The notes beneath the pieces are model-generated. The model had not been told where the DNA came from. It searched no databases and saw only the letters and a program-made list of their open reading frames with translations. Position numbers and translations under genes: made by a program. A DNA stretch of 64,000 nucleotides, taken from positions 18,561 through 82,560 of the forward strand of contig NZ_LDUE01000018.1 in the NCBI RefSeq assembly GCF_001038485.1, read 5' to 3'. Positions 54,794 through 62,650 of the stretch are shown here, piece after piece. Each line of letters begins with the position of its first letter. Position 1 is the stretch's first letter. The DNA is from Ornithinibacillus californiensis. GTDB taxonomy: Bacteria > Bacillota > Bacilli > Bacillales > Amphibacillaceae.

Positions 54794-55405
54794 CTAAAAC
54801 ATTTCTGAAAGTTTCTCTACCACAAGTGCACGTTCTCGGATTCCGAGTTTTGTGTAGATTTGACTAACATGCACCTTTACACTACCTTCAGACATTCCTA
54901 GCAAACTAGCAATATCTTTATTGGAATGACCACTTTTTAACAACGCGGCCACCTCGGCTTGTTTCAGTGTTAGATTACTTTCTTTATCTTGTACACGATG
55001 AATAAATTGATCATGTTCTACCTTTTTCAGTTGAACGACTTTTTCTAAGAACACGGAAAGCATTTCCCATGGTAGATAGAATTCTTCATGATAGATGCTT
55101 TCAATAAGATCTGGAAATCCCTCATGATTCGTAGCGCTTTTCAAGAAAACACTGTCTACCCCTGCATCTAGTAATGCAAAGAGTTCTGATTCATGTTGCA
55201 TAGGCTTGTCTGTAAATAGAATTGTTTTTTCTTGTTTAAACGTACGAAGCAATCGTAGTAAATCACCAATTACTAGTGACTCATCATCGATTAACACGAC
55301 ATCTGCCGGTAAACTAGGTACTACAGTTATATTCCCCGCGTTGTTCAACTTTTCTTCAAGTAAATTAAAAAACTTGCTATGTTGTATGAAACAAATTCTT
55401 ATCAT
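54794..55405 (-). CDS. LuxR-type regulator with a degenerate receiver domain
   Basis: About 203 residues. The receiver-like part (1-115) lacks the paired acids after the first strand (FIQHS in place of a V-D-D type), keeps D40 in VVLIDD and K89 in FLKSA. The C-terminal LuxR helix-turn-helix is at about 146-198 (LTLKQAEVAALLKSGHSNKD then IASLLGMSEGSVKVHVSQIY). The frame is open to 55465; AAAGGAAAGTAAATCG precedes the ATG at 55405. No histidine kinase is nearby. Likely regulator of the polysaccharide genes; phosphorylation may not be needed. Confidence 0.85.
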   Translation of the reverse strand: MIRICFIQHSKFFNLLEEKLNNAGNITVVPSLPADVVLIDDESLVIGDLLRLLRTFKQEKTILFTDKPMQHESELFALLDAGVDSVFLKSATNHEGFPDLIESIYHEEFYLPWEMLSVFLEKVVQLKKVEHDQFIHRVQDKESNLTLKQAEVAALLKSGHSNKDIASLLGMSEGSVKVHVSQIYTKLGIRERALVVEKLSEMF

Positions 55406-55544
55406 CGATTTACTTTCCTTTTCCACATCTATGATTAAGGTCCTACATTTCTTAACTTTAATCATAGTACTATATAATTAGTCATGTTTTTAGTGACTAT
55501 ATATAATAAAAGTCATGTATTTGTAGGAAACTGTCGCATTTTGT

Positions 55545-56198
55545 TTATATACCTAGCAAGTCTTCTATAAACTTAATTACTTTATCACGTTGGTTTACTC
55601 CTAATTTCATATAGATCTCACTAATATAGTTCTTGATGGTTCCTTCGCTAAGGTGAAGCTCTTTCGCAATTTGATGGTTTGAATGACCTTGTGTAAGTAG
55701 TGCCAAAATATCAAGCTCACGTTTGGTGATATGAAATCCTTTGTTTTCTAGTTTTTTACCTATAATTAAGCTAACATCCATTGTGAACTTTCTCACTTGG
55801 TCAACGAGGAGTTTGGCCACATCACCTGCGATGACATGTTGTCCACGTGCTGCATCTCGTATTGCTTGGCAAAGCATATCAGGATATAGATCCTTTACTA
55901 GGAATCCATCAACGCCATTTGCAATCCCTCGGAAGATGAGCTCAATATCTTTGTTTTCAGTCAGATAGATGACCCGTGCATGTGGATGAACTTCTCTAAT
56001 TTTCGTACAAGTTTGCACTGCTTCTTTGTTTGGTATCTCTAATAGGACAACATCAGGCTTGTGAGTTTGAGCTAATTGTATTGCTTGCTCATTGTTTTCT
56101 GCTGTTGCCACTACTTTCATGTCAGCTTCTTTTTCGATTAGCGTTCGAATCCCTTCTCTCACGATTCGAACGGGATCCACAACTAAAACCGTAATCAA
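55545..56198 (-). CDS. NarL/FixJ-type response regulator with Glu at the phospho-site
   Basis: 217 residues. The receiver has D8 (VVDP), T80 and K102 (FLVKD), but the phospho-accepting Asp is replaced by E54 in DVVLLEIP. The DNA-binding domain is at about 155-210 (ITKRELDILALLTQGHSNHQ followed by IAKELHLSEGTIKNYISEIY). The TTG at 56198 follows GGGGTGGAAATTC. A Glu at this position can mimic the phosphorylated state, so the protein may be constitutively active or use another input. It lies next to the polysaccharide phosphatase gene. Confidence 0.88.
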   Translation of the reverse strand: MITVLVVDPVRIVREGIRTLIEKEADMKVVATAENNEQAIQLAQTHKPDVVLLEIPNKEAVQTCTKIREVHPHARVIYLTENKDIELIFRGIANGVDGFLVKDLYPDMLCQAIRDAARGQHVIAGDVAKLLVDQVRKFTMDVSLIIGKKLENKGFHITKRELDILALLTQGHSNHQIAKELHLSEGTIKNYISEIYMKLGVNQRDKVIKFIEDLLGI

Positions 56199-56215
56199 GA
56201 ATTTCCACCCCTTGT

Positions 56216-56983
56216 CTAGAACAGTCCGAAGATTTTCTTTTTCTTTTGTATCCGTTCTGGCTCGTTGCGATGCACGTATTGGCCATCAATTAATAATTGC
56301 GCATTTTCCATGAACATATAGAATGCACTATTGCCATGCTCTTGCTTGAGGATTTGATATGCCTCTTGCATCACGAAGCCTCTTGTAGTTGTATTATGAG
56401 CATCTGACGCGATAAAATGCGTTAGATTGTGATCGACCAATTGGTGAGATAATTTTTGGATGGTTTTCCCGAATTTGCCCACAAGGCTTGCAGCGGTCAC
56501 TTGGGTAAGTGCACCTTTTTGTACGAAATTAAAAAGAATAGATGGATGCTCCGCTATTTGGCGATTTCTTTCCGGGTGCACAATAATTGGCGTATATCCC
56601 GCAACTTGAATATCAAATAGCATTTGCTCCGAATAACGTGGTACTTCTCCAGATGGAAACTCCACAAATACATACTTGGTGTTATTTAACGTTGCAATTA
56701 CACCAGATTGCAATTCTTCAATCATATCACCATTAATGCGCGTTTCCTGACCAACAAGTACGGTTAGGGGTATATTTGCTTCTTGTAAGTTTTCATTTAA
56801 CTGATCTACATACAGTTTAATGTCTTGTTTTTCATTTATATATTGTCCATTTTGATGATGGGGAGTTGCAATAATCGTATGGATTCCTTGTTTTACTGCC
56901 GCTTGAGCCATCACAAGACTATCCGTCATTGTTTTCGCACCATCATCAATCCCTGGTAAAATATGGCTATGGATATCAATCAA
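56216..56983 (-). CDS. PHP-type tyrosine-protein phosphatase (YwqE/CpsB-like)
   Basis: 255 residues. It dephosphorylates the BY-kinase encoded at 58.2 kb. All metal ligands of the PHP fold are visible: H5 and H7 (DIHSHILPGIDDG), H42 (ATPHH), E80 (GQETRI), E108 (VEFP), H136 (VHPERN), D194 and H196 (SDAHN). The start is a TTG at 56983 with an AGGATGTGA upstream. The paralogue at 57.2-58.0 kb has lost several of these. Confidence 0.9.
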   Translation of the reverse strand: MIDIHSHILPGIDDGAKTMTDSLVMAQAAVKQGIHTIIATPHHQNGQYINEKQDIKLYVDQLNENLQEANIPLTVLVGQETRINGDMIEELQSGVIATLNNTKYVFVEFPSGEVPRYSEQMLFDIQVAGYTPIIVHPERNRQIAEHPSILFNFVQKGALTQVTAASLVGKFGKTIQKLSHQLVDHNLTHFIASDAHNTTTRGFVMQEAYQILKQEHGNSAFYMFMENAQLLIDGQYVHRNEPERIQKKKKIFGLF

Positions 56984-57136
56984 TTTATGTTCACATCCTA
57001 ATTATTACAAATAGTAACTAAAGTATAGCAAAATCTAGCAAATTATGACATAGCTTTTCTAGTTTTCTATAAATATTGTAGAAAAAAGAGTTATATTGAA
57101 TTATGGTTAATAGGTCTAATTACCTATACAAACATA

Positions 57137-57170
57137 ACAAAGAAACATCATCTGTACAATGTTTCTTTGT
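57137..57170 (-). terminator. Terminator after the PHP paralogue
   Basis: Perfect 12-bp stem ACAAAGAAACAT / ATGTTTCTTTGT with a 10-base loop, between the two PHP-domain genes. Confidence 0.75.
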
Positions 57171-57197
57171 AAAATGGGATATTTTACAATCTGACTA

Positions 57198-57962
57198 CTA
57201 CTTAAATAACGACCATTTCTTTACGGAGATTCTAGTAGGCTCGTTTTTCGGAATGGCATGTCCATGTATAAGGGATTCGTTATTATGGATCAGTTGATAG
57301 GCAATTCCTTTATCAAATTTCTTTAAGTGCTCTACTGCCTCCTTTAAGAAAATACCTTTTTCCGTACTGTTATATGCGTTTGATCCTAGAAAGTGAATGA
57401 GACGAGCGTCTAGCAGTTTTTCCATATGTTTTTGTACTTTTTTACCATAGTTTCCGGCAATACTTCCGGCCGAGGCTTGAATAAGCGCTCCATTCTTAAC
57501 TAAACGATACAGTATATTGGGATTCTCAATGATGGCGTTGTTTATCTCTGGATTACTGATAATTGGAATATAGCCTGCTCGTTGTATGTCATAGATGATT
57601 GTCTCTATGTTATTTGGGATTGTTGTTGGTGGTAATTCTATACTGATATAACGGGTGTCAGCATTTAGTGGTAAGAGTTTTCCGTTTTTTATATCCTCGC
57701 TAATTCCGTCATATACCATGGTCACTTGGCCTGGTAAAATTTTTACCGGTACTTTTTCTTCGCGAAGCTTTTCATTAAAGTAGATAATCGCACCTAATAT
57801 GTTCTCCGGTTCATTAATAAATATTCCATTCAAGTGGTGAGGGGTTGCAATGATTTTTTTAATTCCTAATTTGGCAGCTTGTTTTGCCATTGCGATGCTT
57901 TCTGCTATGGTGCTCGGGCCGTTATCCATACTAGGTAGAATGTGACTATGAACGTCGATCAA
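57198..57962 (-). CDS. PHP-phosphatase paralogue lacking metal ligands
   Basis: About 254 residues, clearly homologous along its length to the gene just downstream. H5, H7 and H42 are kept, but E80 is V80 (GQVTM), H136 is N137 (SNPEI), D194 is N195 and H196 is Y197 (SNAYN). Four of the metal-site residues are therefore gone and a phosphatase reaction is unlikely; a decoy, regulatory partner or scaffold is the simplest idea. The frame opens at 57983, but AAGGAGTGGTACAAC before the TTG at 57962 gives an N-terminus that matches its paralogue (M-I-D-V-H-S-H). Confidence 0.88.
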   Translation of the reverse strand: MIDVHSHILPSMDNGPSTIAESIAMAKQAAKLGIKKIIATPHHLNGIFINEPENILGAIIYFNEKLREEKVPVKILPGQVTMVYDGISEDIKNGKLLPLNADTRYISIELPPTTIPNNIETIIYDIQRAGYIPIISNPEINNAIIENPNILYRLVKNGALIQASAGSIAGNYGKKVQKHMEKLLDARLIHFLGSNAYNSTEKGIFLKEAVEHLKKFDKGIAYQLIHNNESLIHGHAIPKNEPTRISVKKWSLFK

Positions 57963-58136
57963 GTTGTACCACTCCTTATTCATTTTTAGAGTTTACCGTA
58001 TCAACTAACTTCACAAGTAATATGACCTAGTTAATTTTCACTATATCGAACATTATATCAATGCTTGCAGAATTTTACAATTGTATTTTAAATTTTCTGT
58101 TAAGTCGACAAAAACCTACAAATTTAGCAAAAAAAA

Positions 58137-58169
58137 AGAACCTCTCTTCTTTTTTGAAGAGAGATTCTT
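58137..58169 (-). terminator. Terminator after the BY-kinase gene
   Basis: AAGAACCTCTCTTC / GAAGAGAGATTCTT stem with a T-rich loop and, on the minus strand, a long T-run. Confidence 0.8.
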
Positions 58170-58173
58170 ATTG

Positions 58174-58869
58174 TTAATTCCCATAGTAGTAATAATAGTT
58201 CGAGTCACTTTTATCACGGTCATTTAATATTGTACCAAGAAATTTTGCTTTAGCAGGCTGTAGAGCATCTACAGACTTTTGTGCCGCTTCGTATTCTGTT
58301 TGTTTACTGCGGATTACTAGAAGTGTTCCGTCCACTATGTTTGCTAAAATTTGTGCATCGGTTACTGCCAATACTGGCGGTGTGTCGAATAGTATGACGT
58401 CATACACTTCTTTACTATCTTGAATGAACTTTTCCATTCGTTTCGATCCGAGTAATTCAGATGGATTTGGTGGGATCGGACCACAACCGATGACATCTAG
58501 ACCTTGGATGTCCGTTTGAACTACTGCTTCTGGAATAGAAATATCCCCTACTAAAATATTACTTAGTCCTTTTAAATTATCAAAACGGAAGGTGTAGTGT
58601 ACCGTTGGTTTTCTTAAGTCAGCATCTACTAGAAGCACTTTTTTACCTTGTTGCGCATAGACAACCGCTAAGTTTGCAATGCTTGATGATTTACCTTCTG
58701 ATGGACTAGAAGATGTAACTAGTATCGTTTTCAGTTCCTCATCTACAGAAGCAAATTGTAGGTTGGTACGTAATGTACGGAATTGCTCTGAGATTGGTGA
58801 TTTCGGACTCATTTTTGTAATTAAATGTCTTACTTTACTTACAGGAGAAATGTTCTTTTTACGTGCCAT
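58174..58869 (-). CDS. CpsD/CapB-type bacterial tyrosine kinase
   Basis: 231 residues. Walker A TSSSPSEGKS (53-62), Walker A' VDADLRKP (81-88) and Walker B VILFDTPPV define the BY-kinase. A tyrosine cluster YYYYY at the C-terminus (about 224-228) is the autophosphorylation site. It needs the membrane modulator encoded upstream, and the PHP phosphatase reverses its action. It governs polymer length and production. The two genes are almost contiguous. Confidence 0.93.
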   Translation of the reverse strand: MARKKNISPVSKVRHLITKMSPKSPISEQFRTLRTNLQFASVDEELKTILVTSSSPSEGKSSSIANLAVVYAQQGKKVLLVDADLRKPTVHYTFRFDNLKGLSNILVGDISIPEAVVQTDIQGLDVIGCGPIPPNPSELLGSKRMEKFIQDSKEVYDVILFDTPPVLAVTDAQILANIVDGTLLVIRSKQTEYEAAQKSVDALQPAKAKFLGTILNDRDKSDSNYYYYYGN

Positions 58870-58871
58870 CC

Positions 58872-59615
58872 TTATACTCCCCTCTGTCTTCTACTTGCTG
58901 GTCCCGGGTTTGCAATTGGGTTCCCTTGGATATCACTATCATCGATATGGCTGATAATTCCAAGTACTGGTACATTGAGACGTTTTTCAATATCGTTTTC
59001 TGTTTTGATGGTTGTATCTAGGTATTCAAATAGGAATGCTAATCCAACACCGACCATTCCACCTAGGACGATTGCAATTGCAACGTTTAAGGTTTTGTTA
59101 GGACTTACTGGTGATGGAGCGTCTGGTGTTACTGCTGGTGATAGTATTTCTACATTATCTACGTTCATGAGAACTGGGACTTCATCTTGAAATACAGCAA
59201 CTATTTTGTTCGCAATTAAAGTTGCCATTTCTGGATCTGGGTCTGTGACTGTAACGTTAACCACCTGTGAAGAGTCGGGGCTTGCCACGTTTAATTTATC
59301 TTGAAGTTGTTTAACAGTTAAGGACAGATCTAACTCAGCTATTACTTCATTAAGGATACGTGGGCTTCTAATAATTTGGCTGTACGTGTTAATTAGCTCG
59401 ACATTCATCCGAATATCGTTCACATTATATTGTGCATTTGGATCTTGTTGTTTCTGGTTAACGATAAATTGGCTGCTAGATTCATAATTTGGTGTTAAAA
59501 CAAATAAGCTTATAAGTGCACTAATAAGAGCAGCACCAACCGTTAATAAAACAATCAGTTTCAGTCGTTTTTTAATGACATCAAATATTTCCTTCAGGGA
59601 AATCGTTTCCTCCAT
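58872..59615 (-). CDS. YveK/CapA-type Wzz-like kinase modulator
   Basis: 247 residues with two membrane spans (about 18-40 and 175-197) flanking an extracellular Wzz domain (VNQKQQDPNAQYNVNDIRMN). PSPVSPNKTLNVAIAIVLGG is the proline-rich motif before the second span. The short cytosolic C-terminus (LNVPVLGIISHIDD) would activate the kinase. The ATG follows ATGGAGGGTGAACC. It starts the kinase operon; TATAAT-like boxes lie upstream. Confidence 0.92.
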   Translation of the reverse strand: MEETISLKEIFDVIKKRLKLIVLLTVGAALISALISLFVLTPNYESSSQFIVNQKQQDPNAQYNVNDIRMNVELINTYSQIIRSPRILNEVIAELDLSLTVKQLQDKLNVASPDSSQVVNVTVTDPDPEMATLIANKIVAVFQDEVPVLMNVDNVEILSPAVTPDAPSPVSPNKTLNVAIAIVLGGMVGVGLAFLFEYLDTTIKTENDIEKRLNVPVLGIISHIDDSDIQGNPIANPGPASRRQRGV

Positions 59616-59762
59616 GGTTCACCCTCCATTTATTATCCTGTTGTGGCTATCTATATATTGGAATTTAAATGACAAAGTTCAAGCAAAAATAACATACAAA
59701 CGAAATTATATCACAACAGCACGTAGAATTATAATAGAAAATGTAAAAAAATGTAGAAAGGT

Positions 59763-59831
59763 GGGACAGAGGGACAGGTTTGTTGTCCCAAAATAAAAGC
59801 AGGGACAAGGTTCCTGACCCCTTGTCCCTGC
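59763..59831. repeat. REP-like element, GGGACAGAGGGACAGG type
   Basis: Contains GGGACAGAGGGACAGGTTTG with TGTCCC arms and a GGGACAAGG...CCTTGTCCC arm pair. Member of the dispersed GGGACA family of this window. Confidence 0.7.
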
Positions 59832-59836
59832 TCTTG

Positions 59837-60604
59837 TTATCTTGCTTCGAAGTTAACTTCATTTAGCCCGCTAATTTTAATTTCTTGTCCTTCTTCTAAT
59901 GTTACGGTAATTTGTTTTACACCTAGTTCACCGGATGCATCTAGTATTTCGTTGGTCGTTGGTAGACCCATACTGTTGTACACGAAGAAGTTACCCATGC
60001 CACTTGGAGTGGTTACATTATATCTTCCTGGTTCGATATCTAGGCCAACTTCCCAGCTTCCTGCTGAAAGTGTGTTGGATATTTTCGTTTCTGCTGGGGT
60101 GAATTTCACGTTATTGATTCCAGAGATTTCGATTTCTTGTCCGTCTTCTAGATTTGTTGTTACGCTTGTTACACCCATTTCAGCAGAGTTATCCAGGATT
60201 TCGTTTACTTCTGGTAGACCGTTTTCGTCATAGACGAATAGGTTACCCATGCCGTCACCTGTGATGACATAACGTCCGGCTGGGATGTCTTCACCTACGA
60301 TGAATGTACCGGTGTTTAGGGTTGTTTCTTGTGCTGAGGAATTGTCGCGTGTTGCTGGTTCATCTGCTGGTACTTCCTCATCTTCGGCTGGCTCTTCTGT
60401 GGTGTCTTCGTTCGTGTCTTGCTCTTCGTCGGTTGTATCGTCGTTAGTGTCCGTACCTTCATCTTGTGTTTCTTCTGTTCCAGTATCTTCTTCTACAGGA
60501 TCCTCTTCATCTCCACCACCGAAGAGTGCAAATAGAACAATGATAGCAATAATTAACCAGAACCACCATTTCTTATAAAATGGTTTTTTATTATCTTCAG
60601 CCAT
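59837..60604 (-). CDS. Membrane-anchored protein with two C-terminal repeat domains
   Basis: 255 residues. One N-terminal span (WWFWLIIAIIVLFALFGG), then an acidic low-complexity linker of about 60 residues rich in E, D and T, then two homologous domains of about 70 residues. Each contains V-G-x-D-I-x-x-G-R-Y, a G-M-G-N-x-F-V-Y segment, N-E-I-L-D and E-x-G-Q-E-I-x-I-S-G. The domains should lie outside the membrane. The ATG follows AAGGAGGGAATTAGT. The role is unknown; similar single-span proteins with this repeated unit occur in Bacilli. It is bounded by GGGACA-type repeats on both sides. Confidence 0.8.
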   Translation of the reverse strand: MAEDNKKPFYKKWWFWLIIAIIVLFALFGGGDEEDPVEEDTGTEETQDEGTDTNDDTTDEEQDTNEDTTEEPAEDEEVPADEPATRDNSSAQETTLNTGTFIVGEDIPAGRYVITGDGMGNLFVYDENGLPEVNEILDNSAEMGVTSVTTNLEDGQEIEISGINNVKFTPAETKISNTLSAGSWEVGLDIEPGRYNVTTPSGMGNFFVYNSMGLPTTNEILDASGELGVKQITVTLEEGQEIKISGLNEVNFEAR

Positions 60605-60666
60605 ACTAATTCCCTCCTTGTGCTTATTGGTTTTAGTATGAGCAATTTTGGATTTTGTTATTACAG

Positions 60667-60730
60667 GGGGGACAGAGGGACAGGTTTGTTGTCCCTAGTC
60701 TGGGACAACAAACCTGTCCCCCTGTCCCTC
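60667..60730. repeat. Near-perfect GGGACA palindrome
   Basis: GGGACAGGTTTGTTGTCCC, a TAGTCT loop, then the inverse GGGACAACAAACCTGTCCC; flanked by CAGAGG and CCTGTCCC copies. It could act as a terminator for the pseudogene or the membrane protein gene. Confidence 0.75.
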
Positions 60731-60733
60731 TCA

Positions 60734-61340
60734 CTATAACTTGAATGTGTCTTTGCCTAGTTCTTTTGCTTTGTATAGGTTGCTGTCGGCTGCTTTGAAT
60801 ACTTCATCGTAGTCTGGGCCGTCTTTTGGATAGAAGGCGATTCCTATACTTGCTGTTAGATCTAGTTCATGTTGTTGGATATTCATCGGTAGATGGATGC
60901 TTTCTAATATTCGCTCTGCTATTTCTGATACATCCTGCTCCGTTTCCGCCTCCGGTAACACAACAGTGAATTCATCTCCACCTAAACGTGATAATGTATC
61001 TGATTTTCTTAATGCCCGTCTCACTCTAACGGCAAACTCTTTAATGACCTAAGTTATAATTCACCGACTTGAAGTTATCGCAATCAAGTACCATTAATGC
61101 GGTTAATTTACCTGTTCGATCTGTTGTAATGGTTGCTTGCTGAAAACGATTCTCAAACAATCTTCGGTTCGGCAATCCTGTTAACGCATCATAATAAGCG
61201 AGTTTCGACAGCTTATTCTCTTTTTTCTTATTTTCCGATATGTCCCGGGAAATAATGACAACTTTCTCCACTTCTCCATCTGCGTCTAGAATCGGAATAA
61301 GACTGGAATCCAACCATACCGGATGCCCACCAATTACCAT
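60734..61340 (-). pseudogene. Decayed PAS-GGDEF diguanylate cyclase
   Basis: Two frames on the minus strand, 61041-61340 and 60734-61024, are parts of one gene. The first has a PAS-like end (VIGGHPVWLDSSLIP) and the start of a GGDEF domain (YYDALTGLPNRRLFENRF; DCDNFKSVNYNLGH). The second has the inhibitory RKSD, GGDEF in SRLGGDEFTVVLPE and the end of the domain. Between them the usual H-x-x-G-D-x-L segment is deleted, the frame shifts and a TAA follows GH. The upstream sensory part is also missing. The gene is therefore inactivated. Confidence 0.85.
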
Positions 61341-61403
61341 CCATGCATAAATTCTATTGTCAAATTACAATATTAAAGATTATTTTCTGACTAGATAAAA
61401 AAT

Positions 61404-61432
61404 GGGACAAGGTTCCTGTCCCCTTGTCCCTC
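61404..61432. repeat. REP-like element, GGGACAAGGTTCC type
   Basis: GGGACAAGG-TTCCTGTCC-CCTTGTCCC palindrome, partly overlapping the 3' end of the vWA gene. Confidence 0.7.
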
Positions 61433-62006
61433 ACCTTCTCAACGAAATCTCCTCATGTAACATGCTATACATAGCATCTACACCTTCATCATCCGCTTCG
61501 AAATTAAATGCTTGTTCAGCTTTGATACCAATTGTTTGTGCTTCTGCAGCTGCATCCATATTGGCGCCGAGAAAGATGAACTCCCAGCCGTGATTTTCCT
61601 GTTGTTTCGTAATAATTGCATTGACCTGTTCATAGCTGTATTGTCTACTGGAGTTTTCCATGCCATCGGTTGTAATAACAAATAACACGTTACTAGGTAT
61701 CTCTTTCTCCCTTTCACCGGACAATCGATAACTCACATCCGTAATCGTTCTTCCAATCGCATCAAGTAGTGCCGTTGAGCCACGCACGTAGTATTCCTTC
61801 TCAGTCAACCTCACTTTATTCGCATTTACCCCATTCCATAATAGCTCATACTCATTATCAAAAAGCACTGTAGTTAACACAGTCTCCCCTTCCAGCTGGC
61901 ACTGCTTTTTAATCAAAGCATTGAATCCCCCAATTGTATCCTTCTCCAATCCTGCCATCGAGCCGCTTCTGTCTAGCAAAAAGATAATCTCTGTTTTTCG
62001 TTTCAT
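61431..62006 (-). CDS. vWA-domain protein (TerY-like)
   Basis: About 191 residues. A von Willebrand A domain: MIDAS DRSGSM at 12-17 (D12, S14, S16), YVRGSTALLDAIG with the MIDAS Thr, and VITTDGMENSS with the MIDAS Asp. The ATG at 62006 follows GGAGGGTGATTCAA; the frame extends three codons further to a GTG. It is divergent from the gene at 62.1 kb, with a 98-base gap. Soluble; probably a metal-dependent protein-binding partner. The stop codon lies inside a GGGACA repeat. Confidence 0.87.
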   Translation of the reverse strand: MKRKTEIIFLLDRSGSMAGLEKDTIGGFNALIKKQCQLEGETVLTTVLFDNEYELLWNGVNANKVRLTEKEYYVRGSTALLDAIGRTITDVSYRLSGEREKEIPSNVLFVITTDGMENSSRQYSYEQVNAIITKQQENHGWEFIFLGANMDAAAEAQTIGIKAEQAFNFEADDEGVDAMYSMLHEEISLRR

Positions 62007-62104
62007 TTGAATCACCCTCCATTAATAGTTGTCATGGTATAATAATAAGTAATTTAAGAACGGAAATGGTCGCCTACGAAGCGACAATCGGGGAGGTTTA
62101 GAAG

Positions 62105-62593
62105 TTGTTGGATAAAAATTTATTATTAGAATTGGAAGCCTATGTTGAACGGAATTTACAGATGGTTACGCTATCGGAGAGTTTAGAGTTTCAAGACATG
62201 GAGTTTGAGACGCTCGAGAAGAATAGCAGTGAGATAGAAAACTTTATTAAAACAAAGCGCAAGGCTACTTTTCAAGAATTACTACTAGAGTTCATCGATG
62301 AATCCGGAGAAACTGATCCAAAAATCTACAAAAAGGCTGGACTCGACAGGAAGCATTTTTCCAAAATAAGGTCCAACCCCGAGTACCATCCTAGTAAGAA
62401 CACCGCCCTCTCGCTCGCCTTAGCACTCGAACTTACGAGAGAAGACACAGATAAACTTTTAACTGCAGCTGGATACTCCTTGTCCGATAGTGATAAATTT
62501 GATTTGGTTATTCAGTTTTGTATTGATAAAGGGATTTATTCTTTGTATGAGGTTAATTTGGCTTTGGATCATTGTGCTTTGAAGGTGTTGTAG
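62105..62593 (+). CDS. Unknown protein of about 162 residues, helix-turn-helix-like, beside the vWA gene
   Basis: A TTG at 62105 follows GGGGAGGTTTAGAAG. The C-terminal half (about 55-160) has the conserved sequence style of a small family often found next to vWA genes: FQELLLEFIDESGETDPKIY, KAGLDRKHFSKIRSNPEYHP, SLALALELTREDTDKLLTAA, and FDLVIQFCIDKGIYSLYEVN. RKHFSKIRSN resembles a DNA-recognition helix, so a repressor or DNA-binding protein is possible. Name and function are uncertain. Confidence 0.7.
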   Translation: MLDKNLLLELEAYVERNLQMVTLSESLEFQDMEFETLEKNSSEIENFIKTKRKATFQELLLEFIDESGETDPKIYKKAGLDRKHFSKIRSNPEYHPSKNTALSLALALELTREDTDKLLTAAGYSLSDSDKFDLVIQFCIDKGIYSLYEVNLALDHCALKVL

Positions 62594-62611
62594 TCTTTTT
62601 GGGTGCACTAC

Positions 62612-62650
62612 ATCCCTCTGTGAATCTATTCACAGAGGGACTGTCCCCCC
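62612..62650. repeat. REP-like palindrome, CCCTCTGTGAA type
   Basis: Perfect CCCTCTGTGAATCTATTCACAGAGGG followed by ACTGTCCCCCC. It matches the element at 16.99 kb. It may terminate convergent genes. Confidence 0.75.

Noticed and set aside
60285..60578. Plus-strand open frame of 97 codons rich in Ser and Val
   Set aside because: Shadow of the acidic Glu/Asp/Thr linker on the other strand.
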